A stretch of DNA of 64,000 nucleotides from Mytilus galloprovincialis (GCF_965363235.1 NC_134839.1:76595410-76659409), one strand, 5' to 3'. Shown: positions 32,836 through 45,491, numbered from the stretch's first letter. Numbers and translations are program-made. Notes: generated by a model not told the origin, from the letters alone.

Positions 32836-35800
32836 GTAAGAATTCTAAATTTATAAATATATTTATATAAGTGTGTGCGTACCTCTATATTTTTAAAACT
32901 AATTTTGTTTACATTCTACACATTGATATCGTACCTTCATATACATACATATATTTGAAATATTTGAGATTGTATTGAACGTTTATTTACATAACACCTT
33001 ATTTGATCTAAAGTAATATGTTAATTGATAAGGAGCATGCAATGGATTTAAAAAGGAGATATAGGTTTATATTCATGGATTATGAAAGGAAAGAAAAAAG
33101 ACCACTCCAAGATATCTCCTTTTAAAAACGTGTACCAACTTTGTATCCCTGTTGAAGTTTCGGTTTATTTTATATCAAACAGAAACTTATATTATATAAT
33201 GTATAGTAATAATAAACAATAACAAACAAGAGGTAACCTCATTTAGTACAATACGAATCTCCTCTGATGCCCTCTGAAGTATAGTGCTGCTAATAAAATA
33301 CAAAACACATCTTAGGTATATATATATCAATTTTAATATCATACATTGAATTATAAAACCATAAAGTTATATTGACAGTTTTTTTTCAAAAAGCAAATGT
33401 TATTATGGCAACGAGAGGGTGAGGAGAGAGAAAGAAGATCTATGATTAAAACCATTCGTTGCTTGAACACTTTTAAAAAGGGGAAGCAGAAGACGCAATG
33501 ATGTAAAATATTAAGATTCTCCGACCAAAGCTTCTGAAGATGTGTAATATTTTTGTTATAATATAAGGACAATATCAAGCCACTTAAATTGACCTTATTT
33601 AGTGTGTGAGCGAATGTTTCTATAACAGCTTTGCTGCATGAATAAGAAACATTTCGTGGCTGAATGCATTCATTGTAGGATGAATTATAACAGTGAATGC
33701 GTTTTGAATCTTGTGTATCATCATTCGATGATTGTAATATTTATCCATTGAAGTAAAAATGTACCTTTTTGTTATGTTTTAATTTCGTTATCAGAATCAT
33801 GGTTTTTTGTGTTATAACCTGAGGAATCAAGTTTTAATGATTAAATTTGAATAAATTTGAATTTTCGATACAATCTGTTACGCGTGGATGGAAATATATC
33901 AATTTGTGTGTACTAATAAGGACTACAGACATGACAGATGTATGTATTATATGAACAAATATCTTGATAATGGTGAGCGAAAAAAGTAGATCTGTTTTGA
34001 AAAATATATGTTTTATTTCCTACTTTTGTTTTTTTAATGAATAAAACTAAGAAAGCTAGTTATTGAAATATGCACTAAAATTAAAAACATGAAGGTGAAA
34101 ATGTGTCCTGTTTGGATGTTCATCGATATTTTGAATATATGTGAATACATGTATCCTATCAATCAATGCATTTCTTTAAGTCCTATCGTTGTTTTCGCCC
34201 ATTTCTGTTCGTCCTGTGCTGTTTTCTCCCATTCATTTAAAGATCATAAGTAACACTAACAGTGAACCTACTTTAAGTAAAGATTGACCTACACATGTAG
34301 AATTAACAATGTATTATGTTAAAGGTTAAACCTCTCAACATGCTCAAGGCTTTCTGCCCTAATTGTACACAGTTATTAACAAATACATACTATGAGTATA
34401 GGTTGATTGATCGTTGCATTCTTAACGTCCAGTGGAGAATAGTTCATACATATCCAGGACGAGAACAAATTTACAATTAATACTAAAGGTATTCCTGTAA
34501 GGTAATAGATGTAGGTTGGGGAATTTTGGACGATCACTGGAAAATTGGGGTATGTTTAAAAAGGGGCAGAAAGTTTGCCTGGTTTCACGCCACTTGGGTA
34601 CATTTCACAGAAATATCCACATGGATTAAACATGTAGAGTGCAGAGGCTCTCTCAGGGCTCAGATAATACCTTTTAAATTCCGAGCAGACGTGTAAGTTA
34701 ATATACATCCCTCGCAGTCTATCGAATCAAAAACTCCCATATAAGCTAGTGTTGTCGATTGGAGACTGACAAAATTCAACAATGACCATATAACAATGAG
34801 AATGGAAGCAGGGAATGCGTTCATGGGACATAAGAGCATATAGAATGGAAACAGGGACATAAGAGCATGTAGAAAGCAGCACAAGGCCACCGATAAATGT
34901 CCATTATACCCCAGTTTAACATGTAGATTTACAATGTATAATGTATTTTGATTTTTAATGTACTATATCTAAGTACATTTTTCATAGTTTTGCAACAGTT
35001 GACCCTAACTTCTTTCAAGTTTAAAAAATATTTTGAATAATGTAAGTTCATGTTAGGTGAAAATTTCTGATTTGAAATATCTACATGTACCAATAATCAA
35101 AATTTGTTTGCTTAAAGTTTCGGTTGAAACTTATAACTGGAGAAAATTGAAGTAAAGCGTTTGACTTATAAAAACAAACATAATTTAAATGGATGAGCCT
35201 TATGTTACAGAGTGCCATTTTTGTAATTTTACAATAATGTAAATAACAGACTGACAAATTGCAAATTTTATTCTAATGATTATAATGATTTTTGAGATAC
35301 AAAATATTTGAGTTGGGAGAAAAATAAATACAATTATTGACTTAAGATCTTCTATCCCGCCCTCAAGTGACGACATTTTATAAATTATCAATAATTCTTT
35401 TCTTCTGTTATTGATGTATAATGCACAAGGGGATCATAACGATCCAATCTAGTAAAATCTACTTCCATCTTATACAAAAGGAAGTCACCCAACTTCCCTT
35501 AGAAAATCATTCTTTTGCTAACATTTTAGACCATATATTGGCTGATTTGTACTTTATTACATAATAATGCCAGATTTAAAATGAACAAGTTAAAGAATTT
35601 AAGTTTTATGATGTGTGTATCGTTTTATCTTCCCTTAAACTTTTAGAATAAGAACAACACAGGAATAACGAAAAATCGGACAGTTAAACTTAACACACAA
35701 ATGTGCGGACAAGCTTTTGCATATCTGGACCATATAAGTAAAACAAACGCAGCACAGTTCCGCTAACAAAACTTAAGGATGACCAAAAACTTGGACAAGG

Positions 35801-38800
35801 AATTATGACACGACGCATAATATTGATTTAATTAAAATAATGTGTACTATTATGGGAGGACTGCACTTGACTTAAACATACGTTTATATGCACAGGCTCT
35901 TATCTCTGAAAAAAAGCATGGTCCCCTTACTTGCATCTTTGAGAAATGACACTCGAGAGTGTTTCGTTGTTTTTGATGCCGCGATTGTCTATCCCACTGA
36001 AGACTGATTCCGACAATAGAATTAAGCGTGCTATACATAATCTTGAGAATTATTCAATGTAGATTTACGACATAACTACATTTACATTTTCAGTGGGATA
36101 AACAACTGCCGAATCGAAATACAACGAAAATTTGCGACCGAGTATCATTTATCAAAATTGCGAGTTGGATATCTTGTATTATATCAAATGTATTAAAATC
36201 AGAGACTACTGCCTGTGGTTATATGTGGGATAAAAGAAAAGAAAACACATTTATATATGATATTACCGTAAAAAAAAAAGTAAAACATATGAGTTTTGCT
36301 CTGCGAGGAAATAAAATCTTGCCATGGGCAGAAACACTTAAACTTTAATTGACACTGCTTAACCTACTGTGTTTGATGCGAAGATTACATTTGTATTTCG
36401 TATAAATTTTGACATCTGTCAATACACACGTAATTTCAATTCTGAATATTTTACATGTGGGTACACAGGAGTACAAAAAGCGTATTTACAAATGTTCACA
36501 ATTTTTTTTTTATATTTCATTTATTGTGTAAATGCATATGATGTTTACTATCATGGCCGAATTTGATAAATAGAAGACATCTTTTGACGATAAACAACGA
36601 AAACGCTAGAAAAACACAAAGACAACAGTATATTTCCGTATGACATGTTTTGTTCTGTAAACAAAGAGAATGGGTGCATGTTTACACATTTCTTTCCTTA
36701 AAGCACTGCATCGTTTTAATCTAGATCACACGCATAAACTCGAGCTTAAACTATAATGACTATAATTGCATCAATCCAAAACCAGCTTTAAGATACATAT
36801 CTCCCGCCTCAAGTGAAATTAACATTCAATTCAAGATTGTTTAACTATTTCATGTTTTCTTTTTAAATATGCTTTTAATAACTGAACAAGATCGTTACTT
36901 GTAATCCTTACTATTATACATAACTGAACTAATAATGTCTGAAAGGTATCATATATGTATATGCATTATGGTGAGATTAAAAATTAAAGATTTAATTTAA
37001 AGAATAATTTTAAGGAGCCAATTTCGTTCCAGTAAGATTAAATACTAGACTATTCATACATTAATTTCAGTCGGCAGTAATTGGAAAATTATAATTTGTT
37101 TATCTATTAAATTCATGTAGTAGTATACAGTCATATACGATTCAACAATCCATTTTTTAAAAACATATTTTAGTCTGTTCGAAAGTATTATGAACACAGA
37201 TACTCTTTGACTATGTTCTTTGAAGGTAATTTACTTCTGTTACACCACTGCATTATGGTCAGCGGCGTTTAATCCAAACAGACAAAATGTGAAGTCCTAT
37301 AAAAAAATTAAGATCATTAATTTGATTGTTCGGATTATTATACAAACCGTTACGTACGTCTAATCTATGATTGTTCCAAAACAGAACCAGTAACAAATGA
37401 ATTTACCCTTTCCTAGCTCCCTTAATGTTACTTCTGTTCTTTTGTGATATCCACAAAACATCATACAAAATTTATGAAGCAAAATAATGCTTAATGAAGA
37501 TGTCGATGTTAGTAATGGACTTTTTCTGACTTCTGAACGTGCTTAGCTTACAAAGCCTGATAGAATATAATAACAAGAAATTTGTTAGACATTATTCATC
37601 TGACTTGATGGCAGAAATCCACAGGAGTTATTTCTACTCAATAGATTGTTTGAGAAGGAGGAATTTGTTGTGTTTACTAATTCTAAACTACACAAACATT
37701 GAATCAATGATGTCGATGTTTATCATTACACGCAATATGTGTTTCTCTCATCAACATAAAACACCAGGTCTTTCACATTGTCATATACTTATTTTTCCAA
37801 TTTTGTTCTCTAATAATATCGTAAATCTTGATCTTTGTGATGTTTTCTGTATTGCGGTGTTCTTTTTCATTTTGTTAATAACCGTTGGTGTTACTGTAGA
37901 CTTTGTGGGATTTGTATTTGATACTCGAAAAAAACGTGTGTGAAGCATCTGTATTTTTTTGTTTTACTTTTTTGTTTTACTTTTCATTTTACCCATTTTG
38001 AAATGTGATATTTGAAAGATGTTTGCACTTTGTAACATGAATTTGCAGAACTTTTATAATTTGAAAAACGTGTGAAGGGGCATATAATTGCTTTCTGTCC
38101 TTGGAAACCATTTGTCTATTATCTTGCATGTTAACAACTGTTAGTTAAGTGTTGGTAGAAACGTTAATAATTGCATAACATTTATACAATTTTTGCAGAG
38201 AAGCATTTCTGAGATGTTATTTGGCAATCAATACTCGTCTGATTGTTTAAGACAGTTGTTCTTAGAAAGAGGCTAGCACGTGTTGATATGAATACAAAAT
38301 TAGACAGAAATTGCACGTTTCCACTACTTTTTCATTTGTTATGAAGCCATCGATTATGTAATAAGTAATAAACGACAACAAACAGCTGCATATTTGATTA
38401 AATTTTCTTCTTTTATTAATAATGCAAATGAGATTGACATAACATATTACTCTTTCTATTTTACAATCGATAACATTTTTTGTAAAGTTTTTTTTTCTTT
38501 CTTCACCTTACCAATGCTTACTTTTAAAAGTATTTAAAGTTACATTATACCATGGAAGTTATACCTCATAAAACCTCCTTGACTATACTGACCACTGGTT
38601 TACTTTTGTATTACATTAGTAAGTTTTGGCAGTTATTATTGTATTCCCTATAAAATATTTATCAGGAAAAACACGATATAATGTTACAAGTACATACTTT
38701 TAGAATAAAAAGTACACCTGTCACATATTTTAGTTTTTTTGTTTTGCGTATACAATTACATGCATGCCATGGTATAGGATTACTATATGAGATACAACAA

Positions 38801-38965
38801 CACTCTCTTTTGCTGTCTAGTGCTAGTTCAATCATATATTTGTAACAAAACCGTTGAAAATAGCATTTTTTTTTACTATTTCTACTGTCCTATTGATAAT
38901 TCTTTGAAACGCCTAGTGGCACGAACGACCCCAAGCCAACTTCAACATTAACAACGCTAAATGTA
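32836..38965. other. Long anonymous stretch, possible intron
   Basis: No convincing exon, RNA gene or transposon is seen. The longest frame (134 codons, 37539-37943, GTG start) has no recognisable domain. The stretch is AT-rich and unusually poor in the dispersed repeats common elsewhere here. It may be intron of the gene starting at 32772. Confidence 0.4.
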
Positions 38966-38969
38966 TGTA

Positions 38970-39245
38970 TCACTTTTTAAGCTGTTGGTCTGATTTTAAT
39001 TCTTGGACAAGGTGCTTTCGTTTTGTCATTGACTTCCATCTTGTCTTCACAAAGTCTGTAGAAAAAGTCATTTAAACAATATAAACACTAGACTTACCAA
39101 AAGTTGCAAAGGCAGGTGTTAGGTCAAACAAGAAAAGACACCTGCAAACATCGAGCTCTTAAAACTTACATGTAACTCTTTAAATAATGGGTACTTACAT
39201 CAAACACACCAGCAGTGAAATCAAGTATATCGGAAGAGTAAGCAT
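38970..39245 (-). CDS. Candidate small secreted cationic peptide, three exons with tiny introns
   Basis: Model: complement of 38970-39055, 39098-39141 and 39199-39245, 177 nt, 58 aa. ATG at 39245 opens MLTLPIYLISLLVCL, then MCLFLFDLTPAFA, a strong signal peptide or membrane anchor. It is followed by TFDFVKTRWKSMTKRKHL and VQELKSDQQLKK, a Lys/Arg-rich tail. Both donors are GTAAGT and both acceptors are good (TTTGCAG, TTTTTCTACAG); the frame is kept across both junctions. The introns are only 57 and 42 nt, very short for a mollusc, which is the main doubt. A TATA-like TATATACTATTATATTTT lies near 39443-39465. It has no Cys array of a known antimicrobial peptide. Upstream in another frame is a hydrophobic segment (WMVACLLLLCV) that could instead belong to a longer membrane protein. 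Confidence 0.33.
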
Positions 39246-39249
39246 ATTC

Positions 39250-39495
39250 TGATCGCAGACGACACTCTTCGTCGTATAGGCCAGTGGTCAAAGTCGATAA
39301 TAAGTAGGATTGTAATATTATTACTTGGTAATAAATTCAAAGTGATAGAACAGCACTTAAGATAAAAACTTATATTCACACAAAGCAGGAGGAGACATGC
39401 TACCATCCACACAGCAGTAACAACAAACCCTACGGTAAAATATAATAGTATATATAATAAAAAGGAGAAATAAAGTCAGATTTGCATTGACACAA
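39250..39495. other. Anonymous sequence upstream of the candidate peptide
   Basis: A minus-strand frame at 39221-39412 with a hydrophobic start (MWMVACLLLLCV) overlaps the peptide model in a different frame. Which of the two, if either, is translated cannot be decided here. Confidence 0.35.
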
Positions 39496-39499
39496 ATAT

Positions 39500-39610
39500 T
39501 AACCAGAGTCCAAAATGACGTGGATTGAAGTAACAGTCTGATAACATTAGGTCACTGTACGGTCTTCAATAATGAGCTGTTTAGTTTTGCCGCTCAGTTC
39601 AACACAAAAC
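39500..39610 (+). repeat. Diverged GATGTGGTATGA family fragment
   Basis: GAGTCCAAAATGACGTGG, then TTAGGTCACTGTACGGTCTT, then CAATAATGAGCTG match the middle of the family (compare the minus-strand copy at 56690-56872). Confidence 0.5.
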
Positions 39611-39619
39611 ATATCACAT

Positions 39620-40255
39620 TTGACCTCCAATACTCATTTTTCAAAGGGTTAAATCTGGACAAGATTCTATGTCTCCGAGAAAAAAATTGGGGCATATCGA
39701 GGTTGCAAGATCGCCACCTTTCTTACAGAGTCGTCACGCAAACGAAATTATTGTATTTCAATCGCATGATAACGAAATTTGTAAAATATAAAAATACATC
39801 TGATAGACAGATAGTTGACAAGCAATTATTCAGATAAATTTCCTTTTTTTCTCGGACAGACAGTGTTATACTGTTTAGATACAAAATCAATATAAATAAA
39901 AATGATGGTGTTCTATTTGTCAAAAATAATTTGATGAGCATCCATTTTTAAGACTACTCGATATGAGATTGTAACGGCATAATCAATAATACAAGAAACA
40001 TTCCTAGCGTAATTATAGAAATGTCAAAGAGGTCATAAAGATTGAGATAATAATCAGAAACTGTTAATATAATCAACCATTTTTTATTTGCTGCATACAT
40101 AAAGTATATCTTAATCACGTGTAAACGCAAATTGTATCCCATCCAATTCAACAGGCATTGTGAACTTAAAATAAACTGTTCCAGGACTTGGCAATTAAAT
40201 AATGATTTGATAAGAATTTCTTGGTTTTTGCCATATCTGTGACATGATAAGTTAT
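39620..40255. other. Anonymous sequence
   Basis: Minus-strand frames of 72 and 111 codons (39723-39941 and 39954-40289) have no recognisable domain. The second runs into the transposon end at 40262. Confidence 0.4.
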
Positions 40256-40261
40256 ATAATC

Positions 40262-41137
40262 CAGGGTTCATACACCTTTTTTGTTCCATTTTTCAAGGAC
40301 TTTTCCATGACTTTTCAAGGATGTTTTATGAAATTTCAATACCCAGAAAAACAGGAAACCAAAGGGTAAAATAGAGATTCTTTGAAAGAGGATGACCTAC
40401 ACATCAGTATAAAAGTATTTATTCAAGTTTTGAAATATTCATCCAAAGTTTTCGATAGCTGTTTGGATACACTACTGGTAACTGGAGACCCACTTTGAAA
40501 CCATTCAGATATGATCAAACTTTTTGATTTAGTTGAGAGCTCGATGTGTTTGGAGCTCTTACAGTGGCTTTTCAAGGCAGATTCTCCCATGTTTGAAACG
40601 TCAAACTCTTTCAGACAAAGGCTGCATTTTACCTTTGAATCGTTACTCCCCCTCACTAGCCATTTGTTGTACTCTGGTTTTTCCAACCATTTTAACTGTA
40701 AATATCAGTTACCTGGCATTTTTCTCGTATTCACTGATCAAATCAAGCCATTTTTTAGAAATATTCCTATAACTGGTATCTTATACTGATAATGTTATTG
40801 AATGAAGCAAACTGCAAAATTTATGGGATTACAGGGAACCAGATTCGGTCATATATTTTCCCCTAAAATTACGAAGAAACGAATTTTTAAATCCTTATTT
40901 TACATTTACCAAGACTGGGACCTTGTTTGTAGCTCTATTGAGGAAACAGTTTCGACAAAAACTACGCAAAATGTTTATAGACACCTAATAAAGTTTACAG
41001 TTCAAGCAATAATAACTTTTCAGGACTTTTCAAGGACTTTTCACGAAAATATAGCTTTCCATGACTTTTAAAGGCCTTTTCCCCCAAAAATAAAAATCCA
41101 TGACTTTTCCAGGATTCAAGGACTCGTACGAATCCTG
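40262..41137. mobile_element. DNA transposon with CAGGRTTCRTAC ends and ATAATC target duplication
   Basis: The left end CAGGGTTCATACAC and the right end, inverted, CAGGATTCGTACGA form terminal inverted repeats. ATAATC lies immediately outside both ends (40256-40261 and 41138-41143), a likely target-site duplication. The subterminal regions are built of repeated CAAGGACTTTTC and CCATGACTTTT motifs. The 876-bp element carries a BED-type zinc-finger exon on the minus strand but no transposase catalytic domain, so it is non-autonomous or an internal deletion derivative. BED fingers are usual in hAT transposases, but hAT duplications are 8 bp; only 6 bp match here. Confidence 0.8.
40423..40695 (-). 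CDS. BED-type zinc-finger exon of a transposon
   Basis: After a TATTTACAG acceptor the minus strand is open for 90 codons: LKWLEKPEYNKWLVRGSND, then KVKCSLCLKEFDVSN, then ALKSHCKSSKHIEL, then a Ser-rich linker ending LDEYFKT and a stop. CxxC followed by HxxxxxH, preceded by conserved Trp/Tyr residues, is the BED zinc-finger layout, a DNA-binding module of transposases and domesticated genes. No ATG is in frame after the acceptor, so it is an internal or terminal exon whose start lies elsewhere or has been deleted. The catalytic part is absent from the element. The finger residues are intact, so it may be young. Confidence 0.65.
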   Translation of the reverse strand, partial: LKWLEKPEYNKWLVRGSNDSKVKCSLCLKEFDVSNMGESALKSHCKSSKHIELSTKSKSLIISEWFQSGSPVTSSVSKQLSKTLDEYFKT

Positions 41138-41144
41138 ATAATCA

Positions 41145-41625
41145 TATCAAAATATAATAAAATAAGAGCTATTGGACAGTGTTGTAACTACCCGACATAA
41201 GAACAAAGTTAACTGTATGTAAAAATCAGTTGAATGGGCTTGACTGATATCAGACCGTTACTGAAAGCTAGCTCAAAGCTGACATCGCATTATAACAAAT
41301 AATATACCATGATAGACTAACAATCAATCAGTCCACATCTAATGGATTTAGTGTAAAGACGTCACGTTTTAACGTATCGTATCTCATCTAATTCAACACA
41401 ATAATTGCGACACTCGATCACTAATAATATTTAGTATGAACAAGATAACCTGTTTAATGATAATTTCATTTAACTATTCGTTGTCATTCTGTGCTTTTTT
41501 ATATGAATATACAGAAAAAATATGCAAGGAGTAGACTAGTGAACGATGGGAATCAGATTTTATCGTTCCAATTATTTTTGTATATTTTCGTAAAATTGTC
41601 TGAAAACTGTAAAATTGTCTTTGTT
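41145..41625. other. Anonymous AT-rich sequence
   Basis: No feature is supported. Confidence 0.5.
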
Positions 41626-41630
41626 TAATT

Positions 41631-41739
41631 CAATGCAGATCAAAAATGACTTTTACTATAATGCTTTAGATAATTTAGAGTGAAAAATTCAATGAAGATC
41701 AAAAATTACTTTTACTATAATGCTTTAGATAATTTAGAG
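41631..41739. repeat. 59-bp tandem duplication
   Basis: CAATG(C/A)AGATCAAAAAT followed by TTTTACTATAATGCTTTAGA and TAATTTAGAG occurs twice in direct succession (from 41631 and 41690) with very few differences, so the duplication is recent. Confidence 0.85.
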
Positions 41740-41922
41740 GAAAAAACGTATGTCCTTTTCACAAATTATTTATTCATTTCCATAATAATAGATATTTCTA
41801 GTTAAATGTCATTACATATGCTGTAAATGTAATTATAACAAATATAACTACATAAGTTATCAATACTTATCATATAGATATACTACATGCTATATTATAT
41901 CATGAAGTAAAGGAGAATTGGC

Positions 41923-43101
41923 ATATTATATGTTATTCAGGTCTCAGACAGGGTATATACTGTGACATTCCCGTCTTAGAGTTTATATCCCCTGAGCCGA
42001 AGGCGAAGGGGATATAAGCCCTAAGCCGGGAATGTCACAGTATATACCCTTTCTGAGACCTGAATTACACATATATTACGGATTACCCCTGACTTAATGT
42101 TATTTTCCAGTGCAGATATTTGTTGACAACACATATATAAGTTGAAAAACCCAACCTGATATGTTCGGCATACGTGAAGGATTTTCTAATTTGCTGTGAA
42201 CATTATTTTATCGTGTATGTAATAACTTATAATAACACTTTTAACATTAAATTTAAGTATTAAAAGTGTTAATTGCGTGATTTTGTATTAAAAATGTATT
42301 ATTGACTGAAGCACGTCATTATTTTCCCTCTGTGAGCCTCTGACAGTCTGGTAGGTTTTGACTACGTCACATAGTAACCGGTGTTATGATGACGTTTTGA
42401 GGTTCCAATTGGGGATAAAAACGTCGTATATACCCCGGCAGTTTCCTGAATATATACTGACATCTCTGTGTTGTTATCCAATCACAAACCTCGACACATT
42501 TGTAATCCGTAATATTATATGTTATTCAGGTCTTAGGCGGGGTATATACTGTGACATTCCCGGCTTAGAGTTTATATCCCCTGAGCCGAAGGCGAAGGGT
42601 ATATAAGCCCTAAGCCGGGAATGTCACAGTATATACCCTTTCTGAGACCTGAATTACACATATATTACGGATTACCCCTGACTTAATGTTATTTTCCAGT
42701 GCAGGTATTTGTTGACAACACATATATATTGAAAAACCCAACCTGATATGTTCGGCATACGTGAAGGATTTTCTAATTTGCTGTGAACATAATTTTATCG
42801 TGTATGTAATAATTTATAATAACACTTTTAACATTAAATGTAAGTATTAAAAGTGTAAATTGCATGATTTTGTATTAAAAATGTATTATTGACTGAAGCA
42901 CGTCATTATTTTCCCTCTGTGAGCCTCTGACAGTCTGATAGCTTTTGACTACGTCACATAGTAACCGGTGTTATGATGACGTTTTTGAGGTTCCAATTGG
43001 GGATTAAAACGTCGTATATACCCCGGCAGTTTCCTGAATATATACTGACATCTCTGTGTTGTTATCCAATCACAAACCTCGACACATTTGTAATCCGTAA
43101 T
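41923..43101. repeat. 589-bp unit in tandem duplication, each unit with a ~120-bp palindrome
   Basis: Unit 1 (41923-42511) and unit 2 (42512-43101) are almost identical from ATATTATATGTTATTCAGG to TTTGTAATCCGTAAT. Each begins with a palindrome (41940-42060 in unit 1) whose arms contain GGGTATATACTGTGACATTC. Further inverted motifs (ATTACGGATTAC and GTAATCCGTAAT) lie inside each unit. It is probably a palindromic TE duplicated by unequal exchange. No gene. Confidence 0.85.
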
Positions 43102-43109
43102 GTATGTCA

Positions 43110-43895
43110 ATAATACACCAACCCAACGACTTTGTACACCATGTCTCTCTAAACAGTACACCGTTGACATCAAACGTACCAATCATTCTCAACATTACAC
43201 CGTGTGACATCAAAACCATTACACCAATGCCATCAAATCAACCAATCTCACTCAGCATTACACTGTTGATATAAACTGTGCCAAACTCACTCAACACGCA
43301 CATTTGGCACTAATGTACCAATCTCACTAAACACGCACCGTTGGCACTAATGTACCAATCTTTCTAAACACTACACTGTTGACATAAGTATACCAATCTC
43401 ACTCAAACTAGGCCTACACCGTTTACACCAAATGCACCAATCTCACTCAACATTACACTATTGACTTCAAATGTATTGATATGCTAATCTCACTCAATAC
43501 ACACCGTTTACATAAAATATACCAACCTCACTCAACACTACACCGTTTACATCAAATGTACCAATCTCACTCAACACACTGTTTACATCAAATGTACCAA
43601 TCTCACTCAACACTACACTGTTTACATCAAATGTACCAATCTCACTCAACACTACACTGTTTACATCAAATGTACCAACCTCACTCAACACTACACCGTT
43701 TACATTAAATGTACCAATCTCACTCAACACACTGTTTACATCAAATGTACCAATCTCACCCAACACTACACTGTTTACATCAAATGTACCAATCTCACTC
43801 AACACTACACTGTTTACATCAAATATAACAATCTCACTTAACACTACACTATTTACATCAAATGTAACAATATCTCTCAACACTCAACTCAGCAC
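43110..43895. repeat. Minisatellite block 1 (36/39-bp units)
   Basis: Degenerate units from about 43118 become regular after 43490: CTCACTCAACACTACACTGT followed by TTACATCAAATGTACCAAT. The units alternate between 39 bp (with ACACTACACTG) and 36 bp (with ACACACTG). Both lengths are multiples of three, so frames stay open on both strands (for example repeats of VLSEIGTFDVNS), but this is a property of the repeat. Confidence 0.9.
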
Positions 43896-43960
43896 AGGTT
43901 ATTCCGTAAAGAAATAAATAATACAAATCGGTTTTTTCATGATCATAGCGAAAACATTTA

Positions 43961-44109
43961 ATTGAATGCTTCTTTTGGTAATTTCATAGGGACGTGAAAG
44001 CGTTGGCCGTGCGACATTTTTAAAGGAAGCGCTTCCGCGCTTTATATTATAAAATGTACTTCGGTCAACGCTTTTACGCTCAAATGAATTTACAAAAGAA
44101 GCATTAATT
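43961..44109. mobile_element. Palindromic MITE (GAATGCTTCTTT ends), copy 1
   Basis: The arms GAATGCTTCTTTTGGTAA...GTGAAAGCGTTGGCCG and CGGTCAACGCTTTTACGC...AAAGAAGCATT are inverted, with the centre GGAAGCGCTTCCGCGCTT. The same element lies at 63511-63655. It is inserted in the minisatellite. Confidence 0.8.
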
Positions 44110-44119
44110 TTTTTGTAAA

Positions 44120-44570
44120 TAGAATGAAATTCAAAACAGTGTGGCTGTGGCCATTGATTGACACATTAAATTCATTCATTGACTGGGACAATTTACGTGA
44201 ACATTTGTCTGTAACGACCACTGTCGACGACGTACCTACGATAGACATTTAAACTGTGGGGTCACCAAAGGTTTCTTAACGCCTTTAATTATAAAATAAT
44301 TCGAAAAATTAATCAGGAATAACCTTTATGTTTTGATTTATATAATTGATATAAATCAAAACATCGTGTTATTTCTGATTAATTTTTCGAATTAATTTAT
44401 TTTAAAAGGTGTTGAGAACCTTTGGTGACCCCATAGTTTAAGTGTCTTTAAAAAGTACATAGTGAGCAGTGGTCGTTACATACAAACGTTCACCTAAATT
44501 GTCCCAGTCAATGGATGAATTTAATGTGTCAAGCAATGGCCACAGCCACACTGTTTTGAATTTCATTCTA
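44120..44570. mobile_element. Large palindromic element inside the minisatellite
   Basis: The left arm starts TAGAATGAAATTCAAAACAG and the right arm ends CTGTTTTGAATTTCATTCTA. Inner matches include GGCTGTGGCCATTG, CCCAGTCAATG, GGTCGTTACA, GGGGTCACCAAAGG and GATTAATTTTTCGAA, up to a centre near 44344. The arms of ~225 bp are imperfect but pair along nearly their whole length. No ORF. A hairpin-type MITE is the simplest reading. Confidence 0.85.
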
Positions 44571-45480
44571 TCACTCAACACACTGTTGACATCAACTGTA
44601 CTAATCTAACTCAACACACGGTTGACATCAACTGTACAAATATCACTCAACACACTGTTGACATCAACTGTACTAATCTTACTCAACACATTGTTGACAT
44701 CAAGTGTACAAATATCACTCAACACACTGTTGACATCAACTGTACCAATATCACTCAACACACCTCGTTGACATCAATTGTACTAATCTTAATCAATACA
44801 CCTCGTTGATATCAACTGTACTAATCTTACTCAACACACTGTTGACATCAAGTGTACAAATATCACTTAACACACTGTTGACATCAAATGTACCAATATC
44901 ACTCAACACACCTCGTTGACATCAATTGTACTAATCTTAATCAATACACCTCGTTGATATCAACTGTACCCATCTTAATCAACACACTGTTGACATCGAC
45001 TGTACCAATCTTACACAACACACTGTTGACATCAACTGTACCCATCTTACTCAACACACTGTTGACATTAACTGTACTAATATCACTCAACACACTGTTG
45101 ACACCAACTGTGCCAATATCACTCAACACACTGTTGACACCAACTGTACCAATCTTACTCAACACACTGTTGACATCAACTGTACCAATCTTACTCAACA
45201 CACTGTTGACTTTAACTGTACCAATCTTACACAACACACTGTTGACGTCAACTGTACCAATCTTACTCAACACACTGTTGACGTCATCTGTACCAATCTT
45301 ACTCAACACACTGTTGATATTAACTGTACCAATCTTACTCAACACGCTGTTGATATCAAAATTGCTAGTCTCACTCAACACATCTCGTTGACATCAACTG
45401 TACCAATCTCACTCAACACACCTCGTTTACATCAACATTACTAATCTCACTCAACTCTACACGATTGACTTCAAGTGTAC
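44571..45480. repeat. Minisatellite block 2 (36-bp units)
   Basis: The consensus is CTTACTCAACACACTGTTGA followed by CATCAACTGTACCAAT (36 bp). Variant units with CACCTCGTTGAC are 2 bp longer and break the incidental frames. The block continues the same family as 43110-43895 on the far side of the two palindromic insertions. Confidence 0.92.
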
Positions 45481-45491
45481 CAGTTTAATGC

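Noticed and set aside
37539..37943. 134-codon plus-strand frame
   Set aside because: GTG start, no domain, and a hydrophobic C-terminal stretch from T-rich DNA. It could be intronic; nothing supports a protein.
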